A stretch of DNA of 30,937 nt from Chara braunii (GCA_003427395.1 BFEA01000383.1:102229-133165), one strand, 5' to 3'. Positions 10,377 to 19,682 are shown, counted from the first letter of the stretch. Made by a program: numbers and translations. The notes: generated by a model from the sequence alone, not told the origin.

Positions 10377-10735
10377 TGTGACGGACCCCGGGATGGCAGT
10401 CCGTCAGGATCAAGACAAAGGGAGGGAGAACGAGATGGAGTTGGAAGGGACAGCACTGCTTCAACGCAGACTCAACACGCATGCAGTACAAACTGTGCAA
10501 ATGAAGAATGAGACTGAAAACAGACTGCAGCTGGGGTATACCCCCAGGGGACTGACTGACTGGACTGGACTGGCCAGGTACCGACAGTGGTACCGGGCAG
10601 GACTAGACTGGACTGAACTGAATGAATACATGGCCTGTGGGGTCAGGCACAGCCTGGTCCCACTGGCTGAACAGGCAAAATAGCTAGATAGCCCTCGCTC
10701 TACGCCAGAGCAGCTAGAGGCATGCTTCAATCCGT
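10377..10735 (-). repeat. 5' LTR of element 2 (5'-truncated, minus strand)
   Basis: Read on the minus strand it aligns with ~9515-9897 of the element 1 LTR. Shared blocks include the GAAGC.TGC...CTAG segment, the CCAGTCCAGTC/GGTACC-like segment, and CCCCAG..GTTG/CAGTCTGTTTT. It ends in GTCCGTCACA next to the primer site. The match is clearly more diverged than that between the two LTRs of element 1. Homology is lost near 10735. Confidence 0.7.
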
Positions 10736-11975
10736 TTGTGTTAGCAATATGTGGCCGGCCAGTATTGTTTTTTCTACTTTGTTGAGTAAAAGAGAGGATG
10801 AGTTAAGATCAGACAACGTTTGGAAACGTTCTTTGTTATTGGCTTGTTTTGGTCGGGCCGGCCGTGGATGCCGCATGTGCAAGGAACCATCCAATGAGAA
10901 CACAAAACTTTCGAGATGCGAAGAAGAAGAGCATTCATGAGTAAGCGGAGATGAAAGCAGAATTACAAAGCTGAGCGTACACCAAATTAAGTAGTACACA
11001 CTAAACACTGAAGTCTCTTTACAATGAAAGCCCTCTTCACGCCTCAACAATCAATACAACACCAAATTGAATGCAGCAGCCCTACTATAATATGTGAGTC
11101 GTAAACCACCTTGGAGCCCTCTCCCTCCTCTGCCTCACCCTCGTCCTTTTCCTCCGCCTTATCCCCTTCTGCAGATAGGGAGGGAGGAGGGCAGGAAAGA
11201 GGGAAGAGGGCCTAGAACTGGCGTCGCCATGCATCCTCTCCTCCATCTGCTGCCCTCTCCCCCCCCCCCCCCCCCCCCCCCCCCCCCTACGTGTCATCTG
11301 ATGTCATCTGTGTTTCGAAAGAAGCATACCCTTTCCAAAAAAAGAAGAAAAGAAGCATACACTCATTTTCATCAGAAACGGCCCACAGTGCAGGAGGATC
11401 TGCTGCTGAAGGTACGGTTCGTGCAGTAACACCGTAGCCAACCAGGAGGCACTGAGGCAGTACTTAGTTGAGTTGAGTCGAGACGATGACAAAAAACACG
11501 AAAACAAAACAACAAAAAACAAATCGCAGAACCTAATAACAGTTAATAGTACAAGGTTTCCTTCGTTTTGGAATGTGAATTCCGTAAATCAACGGCCAGA
11601 AGTGAAGAGTTGAATCAGTTGATGAAGTGGAACTTGGCCCCGCGGATACACAGACATATTCCCATGTATTGAGTGGGAGTCATCCCGTCAGCAGGCTGTC
11701 AGAGAGCCAGAAGCGCACAAAACTCATGCTGCCCCGCGCGGTTTTCTTTTCGGCGAAAGTTATGCCTCCTGGTTTTGACATTCGCATGTATGAGATCTCT
11801 TCTAGCAAAGCTTCCACTTCCGAGTGGTAAGGACGAAAGGTTGACAGTTCTCTCTGCGTCTGGCAGGCTCTTTTTCTTTTCGTCGTTGTTCAAAATGAAG
11901 AAAAAGAACAGAAAAGGACGGCAATTCTCTATTGTTAATCCATTAATATTATCAAGAAGTCATTGTTTTATGATA
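10736..11975. other. No gene recognised; includes a 29-base C run
   Basis: I see no ORF with recognisable domains on either strand and no transposon termini. At 11259-11287 there is an uninterrupted run of 29 C, preceded by CT-rich sequence. The frames crossing it are composition artefacts. Confidence 0.5.
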
Positions 11976-12250
11976 CAATTCTGGGAACGGGGTCCAGAGT
12001 CTCTCACATGCTTCGGTGTGCCCCAAAGGGATGAGCAAGGCACACCGGGGCCGATCTCAAACCAGGGTCACAACTGTGAAACTTGAAAAAGGCAACCTAC
12101 TTCTGCCAAGCAGAATATCTCATGCAGAAAAACAAAACAACCAATTCTCCATTATTATTCCATGGCGATTTGAAAGGGTTCGGACTGGCCTTGCGTGGTT
12201 AGCAGTTTTTTGTTTTTTGTTTTCATTTTTTTTTTGCTTTCATTTTCTGG
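11976..12250 (-). repeat. Diverged copy of a dispersed retroposon-like tail
   Basis: The stretch around 11980-12060 resembles 15940-16030: both carry GGAAC.GGG.CCAG.GTC.CTCACA followed after ~30 bases by a GAGCAAGGC block. In the second copy the block sits next to a poly-A tail on the minus strand with an AATAAA signal. Here a broken T-rich tract lies at ~12205-12243. It is probably the end of an old non-LTR element or retroposed transcript; the family is unknown. Confidence 0.45.
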
Positions 12251-12429
12251 GCGGGTAAAATAGTATCCAGCAGGGTTGAAGTTCATGCTCCGTTTGCAGC
12301 AGAGTTATATTTTGCTTTTATGATCTTATATCCATTGGTTTTATTTTCCTTCCGTCCTGCCATCCTCGTTGCTCTGCATCTTTGTGCGTTTGCACGTGAT
12401 CTTCGCCCACTCTTCTTTGCTCTCTGCTT

Positions 12430-12511
12430 CTCTCCCTCTCTCTCTCTCTCCCTCTCTCTCCCCCTTTATAAAACTCATCCGAATTCGCACAAACAGAGCA
12501 CATGGGCTCTC

Positions 12512-12599
<88 letters not shown>

Positions 12600-12600
12600 T
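12430..12600. repeat. CT and GT microsatellites
   Basis: A CT-rich tract at ~12430-12463 is followed by CTTTATAAAACTC at 12462-12474. Then comes CTGT/CT repeat from 12507 that passes into (TG)n ending at ~12598. The TATAAA after a pyrimidine tract would suit a promoter, but no gene follows it, so I do not call one. Confidence 0.85.
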
Positions 12601-13250
12601 GTTTTGCCTGCCGGGTCTTTTCCGATTTCTTCTTCTTCCGTTGTCTATTTTTGTGCATTTCTCGTTTTTTTGTGTGGCATCATCCTCTACTGTGTGTCTC
12701 GATTTGTCGGCCCCTGTCGGTGCTCCATGCGTACGTACATATACGTCCATAGAGAGAGAGAGCGACTGTGTGTGTGTGTGTGCGCGCGCGTGCGTATGCG
12801 ATTGTCTTACTAACTCACCGGCGTTATGTCGCAGACTTTGCAACGACATCCTTGTCTCTCGATATGCTCAATCAAGTGCACATTCCTCTTGTGCCATTCC
12901 CGAGTAATCAGACAGACACTAACACCAACACTAACACTTCCACCCGAACTGGGATCCCAACACGAGCTGCTACCCACCATAACTGGAACTCAGGTCGGAA
13001 AACCAACTAATCAGGTCGTTTTGCCTCGTGCACGTAATCAATCAATCAAGCGGTCCTCCTTTCAACCACGGAAGCGCCCGACTGCACCCGATCCGGTCCA
13101 ACTACCCCTCCACTCCCACCCTACAAGTTCGAATGATTTCTGGATTTTTCGAGCGCGTCGTCGTCGTGGGCAGGGCCCAATTCCAGCGATCTAAAAAAAT
13201 AAAATAAAAAATTCCAGCGATGTCTGCACGTGCCAGTCCTTTGACCGAGG
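12601..13250. other. Unassigned low-information DNA
   Basis: Apart from a short AG/GT/GC microsatellite at 12752-12798 and AAC/ACT-rich repeats near 12915-12950, nothing is recognised. No open frame shows domain character. Confidence 0.5.
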
Positions 13251-13341
13251 TTTTTTTTTTTTTTTTTAATCCGTGCTCAAGTCTCCGACGAGGGAACATG
13301 CGGGAGCTGCACCCACGAGCAGCCACATGTGTGATACCTGC
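13251..13341 (-). mobile_element. 3' fragment of the tRNA-derived SINE
   Basis: A T run at 13251-13267 (poly-A on the minus strand) is followed by CCGTGCTCAAG.CTCC.ACGAGGG and AACATGCGGGAGCTGCACCC. These match 13603-13660 inside the full SINE. The copy stops at the border of the AT-rich unit (13342), so it is 5'-truncated or was cut by recombination. Confidence 0.7.
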
Positions 13342-13460
13342 TAAGTGATATAACGTCGTTGTTGGTTTCTGTGTGTGTGCTAAGCGTGGGTAGGCTATAC
13401 TTCTAATTTTAATTTTAATTTTCTATATTTATTATTTTGTTTATTTTTGACAGAGTAATT

Positions 13461-13936
13461 TTTTTTTTTTTTTTTTTTTTTAAGGTTAATTCTTTAAGCC
13501 CAACCAATTCAATTACCTGTCAAATCTGGACAGGACGGCCTTTAAGGCCTTTTTTATTGTCATTATAGTATTACGGGGANGGGAACCCCGTAGCAGCCAC
13601 ATCCGTGCTCAAGCCTCCAACGAGGGAACATGCGGGAGCTGCACCCACCAGCAGGTGCGATACCTGCTACAGCAGGTGGGCGATACCGGCCAGGGGTCAG
13701 CCGGTAGCATCAGGACCGATCTTCTTCGATGGGCCAGTCACTGTGCCTCCCTCCGGTCCCCTCCCCCTATGAACATCAGCAGTCTCTGCTCAATGCCACT
13801 CGGGGGAACCAACGGCATATCTCTAGGTGGCGGGCGCCAAGCTCGCCCAGGAAGGTGCATGAGGCCAAGGGGGATTGAACCCAAGACCTCCTGAATGCCA
13901 CTTGCGTGCCTTACCAACTGAGCTAGGCCGCTGGAT
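13461..13936 (-). mobile_element. Full-length tRNA-derived SINE with target-site duplication
   Basis: Read on the minus strand it begins with a tRNA-like head (13935-13862) bearing pol III box A (TAGCTCAGTTGG, 13925-13914) and box B (GGGTTCAATCC, 13882-13872). It ends in a ~20-base poly-A (T run at 13461-13481). The 9-bp direct repeat AGAGTAATT flanks it at 13452-13460 and 13937-13945. The paralogous unit at 28705 has a single AGAGTAAT at 28815 at the same place, which is an empty site. The element is about 476 bp and has no coding capacity; mobilisation would depend on a LINE RT not seen here. One ambiguous base at 13580. Confidence 0.88.
13862..13935 (-). ncRNA. tRNA-like head of the SINE
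   Basis: The 74-base stretch has good A and B boxes at near-normal tRNA spacing and a T-arm-like GGG-TTCAATC-CC. Its acceptor ends pair only poorly and the sequence continues into the SINE body. I regard it as a pol III promoter, not a functional tRNA gene. Confidence 0.7.
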
Positions 13937-14353
13937 AGAGTAATTAATTCTAAAAAGTTGAGGAGGTATTTATGTATTTACGGTTTTATATTATTTTTCT
14001 TATTTTTATTTTTATTTTTATTATACTTTTATTTTTTTTTCTAGTATTTATTATTTTATTATTTATTAATAAATCTTATTTTTACTTTTTTTTTTTAATT
14101 TTATTATTTTTTATTTTATTTTTTATTATTATCAGGGTTACCTGGGGCCTGGGGCCTCGACCGACTAGCCAAGCGTTACGCTTGGAGGCTGGGCTTTCGA
14201 CCACCGTGTGGCCGGGGGTGACGTAGTGGAGCCGCCGATTGCCCTCCACATCAACTGTGATGATTTTTTCAAGTCGGGTGAGCGTTTTTTCCCGGCAGAC
14301 GGCCAATAGGATTTTTTTTTTCCATTTTTTTCGTGTTTTTGTTGGCCACTTTT

Positions 14354-14421
14354 CGTTGGCGTGAAGCTTCAATAACAACAATTTTTGACCCATGGGGTGA
14401 TATCCAAGCTTCACGCCAACG
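14354..14421. repeat. Perfect 16-bp inverted repeat inside the hAT element
   Basis: CGTTGGCGTGAAGCTT at 14354-14369 is repeated in inverse orientation at 14406-14421 with a 36-base spacer. It is neither at an element end nor flanked by an evident duplication, so it may be the remnant of a small foldback insertion. Confidence 0.8.
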
Positions 14422-14882
14422 GATTTTCGCTTGGAAAGTCTGAAAAAAATGACGAATGGAAGTAATAAGGGCGTCGTTTTTGTGCAGTGCCCACAAATAA
14501 GGGCGAGAAATGTGGTGTCAGTGCATTCCTTCCAATCGGATGCCAGTCATTGTTGCGGGCTACTTATCAACAGGGGGAAATAAAATGCAGGAAAACCGTT
14601 TTTTGAACTTTTTTCCTATTTTTTAAACACATTTCGCATGCCACACACCGTTTTACGCTTGGCTCCGGCTGAAACCGGTAGAGGGCTGCCAGACGCGAGC
14701 TCCCATAGCCCCGTAGGCTATGGCTGCTCTACTCTTGGTTCGACTTGACTATCTTCCGAAGAGTTTTTTCCGAGTTTCAATTCCGAGTTTTTCACATACT
14801 TGGTATGTTGCCATTCTGCAGTGTGCCTGTGTGATGCGTACGGCTGACTTCTTTTTTCTTTGACGTCAGCTTCTCGCTTTCC

Positions 14883-14935
14883 TTTCCAATTCCAATTCCA
14901 ATTCCAATAGTGGGTCGAGGCCCCTGGACCCACTA
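14883..14935. repeat. TTCCAA hexamer repeat followed by a palindromic block
   Basis: About four TTCCAA units run from 14883 to 14907. They abut TAGTGGGTC...GACCCACTA (14908-14935), with nine-base arms around an AGGCCCC core. The left arm plus core (19 bases) recurs with one change at 15590-15608. Confidence 0.75.
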
Positions 14936-15263
14936 GGGAAGTATTCTACGACGTGTGACGCGGTTTTTTGGAAAATACATAGTGATTTTTTATTTGCATG
15001 AATGGATCTTTTTCTGATTTAAAATGAATTGAAATAGCACATAAAACTATGAAGAACAGCTGTGCACCCGAATTCATGGGTTGGTACTATCTCCTTCACG
15101 TAAGTCTTCATAGTGATGTACCGTGGCAATCAAATGTGTCCACGAGCACAGCCACGAGGATGAACAAGTAATGGCTATAGGGATACATTCATCCCCATGT
15201 ATCTCATGATGCCTCTAACAGGCCATCCGACAGACGCGGAAGCGTTCCTGTCAGACCCACCAC

Positions 15264-15368
15264 NATATNTGAATTTCACATTTCAAGTTCTATTTCTCAG
15301 AGCCAAAAAAAAAAAAAANANANNNNNGNAANNCCCCCCCCCCCCCCCTTTAGAGCCCATAAAACCCN
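15264..15368. other. Poorly resolved assembly stretch (N bases between homopolymers)
   Basis: Scattered N at 15264-15269 and 15320-15333 and NNN at 15368 surround an A run and a ~16-base C run. This suggests sequencing or consensus failure rather than biology. The ORF crossing it is not meaningful. Confidence 0.8.
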
Positions 15369-16356
15369 NNCTTTCCGCCCATGCAAAGCCACGAGCTATC
15401 ATGTCCAAGTTAGTCCAACTTTTTTTTCTTTTTTTTTTCGAGGCATCTCATTGGACGGCAGGTGGGCATCTTTACAGTCCCCGCTCGGAAACTACCAGGC
15501 CGTCTAGATCCGATCTATTCGACGACCGTACTGAGTCACTCTATGCCACACGTGATCGAAATCCTGAACGGTGTGGTAGAATACCTTGCTAGTGGGTCCA
15601 GGCCCCTGACCGAACATTCGGGGGCCTCGGGGGCCCCCGGGCTGGCCCTGAACGTTTGGGCGTTCGGGGTCCCGTTCCTGGGACGAACACCTGCAGGTTC
15701 GACCCCCGCCAAAAACGATGTCGGGGCCTAAAAATAAGTTTTTTTTTCTGAATGTTTTTTTGTGAGTTCTCCATGATGTAAGCTACACGCCTACAAATTT
15801 TGAAGCCATTCTGCCAAGCCAAGAAAACATTAAAAATCGTCAAAGATGGGGGTGTTAAAATGTGCTCGCCCACTCACTATTTTGTTTTTTTTCACTCTTT
15901 TTTTTTTTTTTTTTTTTTGAAAAAGACAATTTATTATAAGCTAGGAACCGGGCCCAGCGTCCCTCACAAAGAGTGCCGCAGCTATCGAGCTGAGCAAGGC
16001 TCTCCGGCCAAGCAAAGCCCGAGCCACGGTATTTGAAAACAACCCAGCAATCCTACAAAAGGAAAAACCTACCAAGGGTCTGAAACCCTAGATACACTAA
16101 TTAGAGAGGGAGCCGTAATAGAACTAACTAACATTAATACAAACACCCAACAAAAATCCTACGCTATATTCAAAACTCTATAGCCTAAACAATCGTCGAA
16201 GTCTCTAAACTAACTATCATTTAACACACAGTCAACGAAGTTCAAACCCCAATCATATATGTGTCCAACCAAACCCCAACCATGTATGCACCCAACCAAA
16301 GCGAAACCCTAACCACGTAGAGAACCACTAAAGAAAAAATTCACAAAGAATTTCGT

Positions 16357-16358
<2 letters not shown>

Positions 16359-16433
<75 letters not shown>
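16359..16433. repeat. (TC)n microsatellite
   Basis: About 37 uninterrupted TC dinucleotides lie within the retroposed insert. Confidence 0.95.
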
Positions 16434-16434
<1 letters not shown>

Positions 16435-17262
16435 ACGATTAGCACATCCCTTCAACCCAAACGACAAACACGCAGAAGCGACACCAACCATAATAACGTT
16501 TCGCAAACAATGATACCCCAAATTCGCGAAATAAAAGCAAAGGCGGCGTGAACTTAGTGGTTTTATCTAAGCGACAGTACCCCAAAAGCACGAACTACAA
16601 AACAAAGGCAAAGACGATCACCCTATGTACCCAATCAGCAAAGCCACCAAACAGCTATTCTACTCTCACAAAACACAGCGTGAGGATTGCAGTCAGAGAG
16701 GCACACTCAATTATCTGTCAAAGCACTGAACGTCTCAAAATTCTGGCTAACATCACGCCCGAAGTAGGAGTATGAGCAACAATGGACAATCCTAATCGCA
16801 GCTTGAAGTCCACTGTTCACGACTATGGACGATACCGCTTGCTTCTAGTGTCCATTCTCTCTCCCGAATGTCGACGTTTTATCGATGCTCTGTCATCCTT
16901 CAGCTTCAGCTTGTAAGCACTCCAATGATACAATCATAGTGTTCCATATCTGTAACGAGGGGAATGAGCAACCCCCTGATTAGGTTGGCAATTATGGTAT
17001 GAAACAGCTCGTAGATCCCACCCTTCGACCACCCACACTTATCCATATATCCATATCGTGATCCTCCAGGATTACCGACCAAGGTCGGCCAGGACGAGGT
17101 ATGGCAGAGGCTTGGTATCACCTCCCTGAAGCGGCCCCCCCTGTGCCCTTGCATCCTATCCTCCTCCGCTCCCGCCACCCTTACAACAAGCTCTGGCCCA
17201 GCGCCCCCACACTCGCGGTTGCGCCTATGCGATCCCTTGTTGCCTACGCGTTGTTAGGAGCG

Positions 17263-17298
17263 GTGCGCTAACGCAGCGTTACCGCTGCGCTAGCGCAC
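17263..17298. repeat. GC-rich hairpin
   Basis: GTGCGCTAACGCAGCG and CGCTGCGCTAGCGCAC pair in 15 of 16 positions around the loop TTAC. It lies close to the right border of the retroposed insert, near what would be its 5' end on the minus strand. Confidence 0.8.
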
Positions 17299-17688
17299 TG
17301 CTTTTGCTACTTGTGAAACCACTTTGTTTCGGGACCTAAAAAAAATTATTATTTTTTGAAAACTTTTTAATGAGTTATTGATTATGTAAACTACATATCT
17401 GTACATTTTCATAGCATTTGTCAATGCCAAAAAATAATTAAAAATTGGCAAAGATGGCGGTGTCGAAAAGATGCTTGCACACTCACTCAGTTTAATTCTN
17501 TTTTTATTTTTTCTTATTTTTATCAGAGTGTTTATTTTCTGTATTTGATTTTTAATTCAAATTTGGTAAACAATTTGGATGTAGTGCCCATGCAAATGTT
17601 GTTTAGTTTATTTTGCTCCATAACATATGTTTTTTTCGGAATATTTTGAAAACTTTGGGTTTTTTTTTTTTTTTTTTTTTTGGTCCGC

Positions 17689-17784
17689 GTTCGGCCCGAA
17701 CGGTCGAACGCCTTCTGAAGGAGTCCCGTACGGTCTGGCGTTCGGGCTCGGGCGTTCGGCCTGTCCCGAACGCCGGTAACCCTG
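17689..17784. repeat. CGTTCGG-rich subterminal array of the hAT element
   Basis: Repeated CGTTCGG and its complement CCGAACG fill the last ~95 bases before the terminal inverted repeat. The 750-bp element has the same arrangement at 29527-29628. Dense subterminal motifs of this kind are where hAT transposases bind; that role is inferred here. Confidence 0.7.
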
Positions 17785-18013
17785 ATTATTATTATTTTTT
17801 CATTTATTATTTTTTTATTTTTAGTTTTTATTTTAATTTTAATTTTTTATTATTTTTTAAATTATAATGTTTTTATTTTTTATTAGTTATATAGAACTAG
17901 CCATAATAATGTTTTTAAGGGAACTGAAAATTTATCATTATATGTAAAAAAAAAAAAATCTTTTTAAAAAAATTAATATATTATCTTAATGATTCTAATG
18001 TTATATTTATGTG

Positions 18014-18014
<1 letters not shown>

Positions 18015-18054
<40 letters not shown>
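18015..18054. repeat. (GT)n array of unit copy 1
   Basis: About 19 GT dinucleotides follow GATTCTAATGTTATA, a fixed position in every copy of the AT-rich unit. Confidence 0.95.
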
Positions 18055-18056
<2 letters not shown>

Positions 18057-18230
18057 TTCCCCGTTCCCTCGTGATGGAGGTCCAGGTGGGTTAGGTCTCT
18101 CTTTTTTTGTATATAGGATTTAGGACCTACCGCACCCGGGGTAGGTCCTCCATCCGAACCAAGCCAATTTTTGGCTTTCACACACACATGTGTGTCGACG
18201 TTCATATCTCTAATTTTTTAACAATACAGT

Positions 18231-18729
18231 TTGACTATTGCTATCGTTGGTTGGAGCGTGGGTGAGCTATATTTTTTAATTTTAACTTTAATTTTCTGTT
18301 TTCTTTTTTAATTTATTTCAGTTTATTTTTTGCAGGAAAAAAGTCGAGGAGGTATTTACATATTTACGGTTTTATATTATCTTCTTTTTTAATTATTTTT
18401 TTAATTTTTTATTTTTTTAAGGGTTACTTTCTATTATTTATTTTATTATTTATTATTTTTATTCATTCTTATTTTTATTTTTATTTTATTTTTATGTTTT
18501 TATTTTTTATTGTTATTTTATTTTTTAATTTTTTTAAGTGTTTTTTATTTTTTATTTTTTATTTTTTATTTTTTATTTTTTATTTTTTATTTCTGATTTT
18601 TATAGATTTTTAGTTATAATTCGTTATATAAACCTAGCCGTAATAAAAAATCATTGTATAAAGAAATCATTACATGTAAAAAAAAAATTCTTTTAAAAAG
18701 TAAATATATTATCTCAAAGATTCTAATGT

Positions 18730-18790
<61 letters not shown>

Positions 18791-18960
18791 CCCTCTCTGT
18801 TCCCTCATGATGGAGGTTCGGGTGGGGTAGGTTTTTCTCTTATATATATAGGATTTAGCCCCTCCATCCGAACCAAGTCAATTCTTGGCTTACACACACA
18901 CATTTGCGTTGATGTTCATATCTTTTAATACAATTTGACTATTCCTAGTGTTGGTTGAGG
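18231..18960 (+). repeat. AT-rich unit, copy 2 (uninterrupted)
   Basis: The order matches copy 1: TTGACTATTGCTATCGTTGG, GCGTGGGTGAGCTATA, GAGGAGGTATTTACATATTTACGG, long TTTTTA tracts, a ~55-base (GT)n at 18734-18788, and then the GATGGAGG...CCTCCATC module and CACACACACA. The tandem period from copy 1, measured at GATTCTAATGTTATA, is about 735 bp. No SINE or hAT element is inserted at either site. Its right end borders the minus-strand RT pseudogene. Confidence 0.8.
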
Positions 18961-19554
18961 GTGCACTGGAGTATTTGTAGTACGGTTAGGGGGCAGCAGC
19001 GAAATGGCTGGTATTTTTCAGAGTGTTGGAGTTTCTTTTTTGTGATTCCAAGTAATCTGTGCTTAGAGAAACCATTGTGTGTGAGATTGCAGATTGCTTG
19101 CTTTATTTCGATTGTCGCGTACTGAGGTTCGGATTCGACCACCATGATTGTAATGATTTGGGGTATAATCAGGTTAAGGGCTTGTTGCATGGGTTTATTA
19201 GAATATGCTTGGATGAATCTGGTGATGGGGAAGTTTAATTTTTTCCTTTTGTCGTATTTGTATGTTTTGTATTGTCCAGTATGCGTAATAGTAATTTGGA
19301 TGGTTGGGTTTAGGAAGTTTGTTTTGGTGCCAATAAGTCAGTCATTGATATGTGTTTTCTCAATGGTTTGCTCGTTAAGTGTGATTAGCTTTAGGGGGTA
19401 TAGGAAGTATCGACTTCTTGTGCTGAAGATGCCAGGGTTGAGAAATTCATTTATTTTTGGATTGTTAAGGATGTGAAAGTCATCGAAGTATCGGAAGACA
19501 TGTTGGAATAGGTGCAGGAGATGTGTGTTGCTTTTATAGTTCATTTTTTTCATA
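18945..19554 (-). pseudogene. C-terminal half of a Penelope-type reverse transcriptase (host of the nested PLE)
   Basis: The minus strand encodes FRYFDDFHILNN (RT motif C with catalytic DD), a YPLKLITLNEQTIEKTHIND segment (motifs D-E), KTYKYDKRKKLNF, PITRFIQAYSNKP and EIKQAICNLTHNGFSKH. The YDKR and downstream Phe/Pro/Ser pattern resembles RTs of Penelope-like elements. One in-frame TGA at 19338 interrupts it. The other part of this RT, with motif B, lies at 24461-24730. The two parts are separated by the plus-strand PLE and share a 15-bp duplication in the same reading frame. Upstream motifs are missing or unrecognised. Confidence 0.75.
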
Positions 19555-19569
19555 AACTTATATTCGTAT
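19555..19569. repeat. Target-site duplication, left copy
   Basis: AACTTATATTCGTAT is identical to 24461-24475. The pair brackets the plus-strand PLE, and both copies are in frame within the minus-strand RT pseudogene. Confidence 0.88.
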
Positions 19570-19682
19570 GTTTTGGTTCTCTTTGGTTCCTGCTAAGATC
19601 TCGTGTATCTGTGTGCTTTGCATACGATGTTGAACGTTTCTTGGCTGCAACAACGTTGTTGCGCTTACTCTCCTATTCCAAC
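19570..19682 (+). repeat. 5' direct terminal repeat of the PLE
   Basis: Aligns with 24351-24460 (TCTCGTGTATCTGTGTGCTT and GCATACGATGTTGAACG are identical in both). Only a few substitutions separate the copies, e.g. CAACAACGTTG against CAGCAACGCTG. It lacks the ribozyme region, which occurs only at the 3' side (24188-24236), as expected of a partial upstream copy. Confidence 0.85.

Larger units (their letters stand above)
15895..17318 (-). mobile_element. Retroposed insert with poly-A tail inside the hAT element
   Basis: On the minus strand the left end is a ~22-base poly-A (T run at 15897-15918) preceded by AATAAA within GCTTATAATAAATTGTC (read from ~15944). This is a polyadenylated 3' end. 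The hAT backbone reads ...TTTTCACT before it and ...ACTTTGTTTCGGG after ~17318, which is continuous in the 750-bp relative (29190-29215), so ~1.4 kb was added here. CACT-containing sequence borders both sides. Contents: a block shared with 11980-12060, a 27-bp tandem pair at 16244-16297, (TC)n at 16359-16433, a weak minus-strand ORF at 16906-17178 without domains, and a GC-rich hairpin at 17263-17298. It could be a LINE end or a retroposed transcript. Confidence 0.6.
14133..17784. mobile_element. 3.65-kb non-autonomous hAT-type DNA transposon
   Basis: The ends are perfect 10-bp terminal inverted repeats, CAGGGTTACC at 14133 and GGTAACCCTG at 17775-17784. They are flanked by the 8-bp direct repeat ATTATTAT at 14125-14132 and 17785-17792. 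Eight-base duplications and CAGGG termini are typical of the hAT superfamily. Removing it rejoins the AT-rich unit in the order seen, uninterrupted at this point, in copy 3. No transposase ORF or domain is visible. A backbone resembling the 750-bp element at 28879-29628 is recognisable in order at ~15593-15890, 17325-17670 and 17689-17784. The extra length comes from inserted material, including a retroposed segment at ~15895-17318. Confidence 0.85.
13342..18230 (+). repeat. AT-rich ~730-bp unit, copy 1 (split by a SINE and a hAT element)
   Basis: The unit's own sequence is 13342-13460, 13946-14132 and 17793-18230. It starts TAAGTGATATAACGTCG, contains GCGTGGGTAGGCTATACTTC, GGAGGTATTTA and TTTACGGTTTTATATT, then long TTTTA/TTATT tracts. 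It continues with TTAGTTATATAGAACTAGCC, GATTCTAATGTTATA and a (GT)n array at ~18015-18054. It ends in a GATGGAGGTCC...GGTCCTCCATC inverted motif. The same order occurs in copy 2 (18231-18960) and copy 3 (28705-30068). No coding sequence is present. Confidence 0.8.

Noticed and set aside
12320-12907. 195-codon ORF across the CT/GT microsatellites
   Set aside because: A large part is Ser-Leu and Cys-Val dinucleotide repeat translation; no domain. The TATAAA at 12465 has no supported gene downstream.
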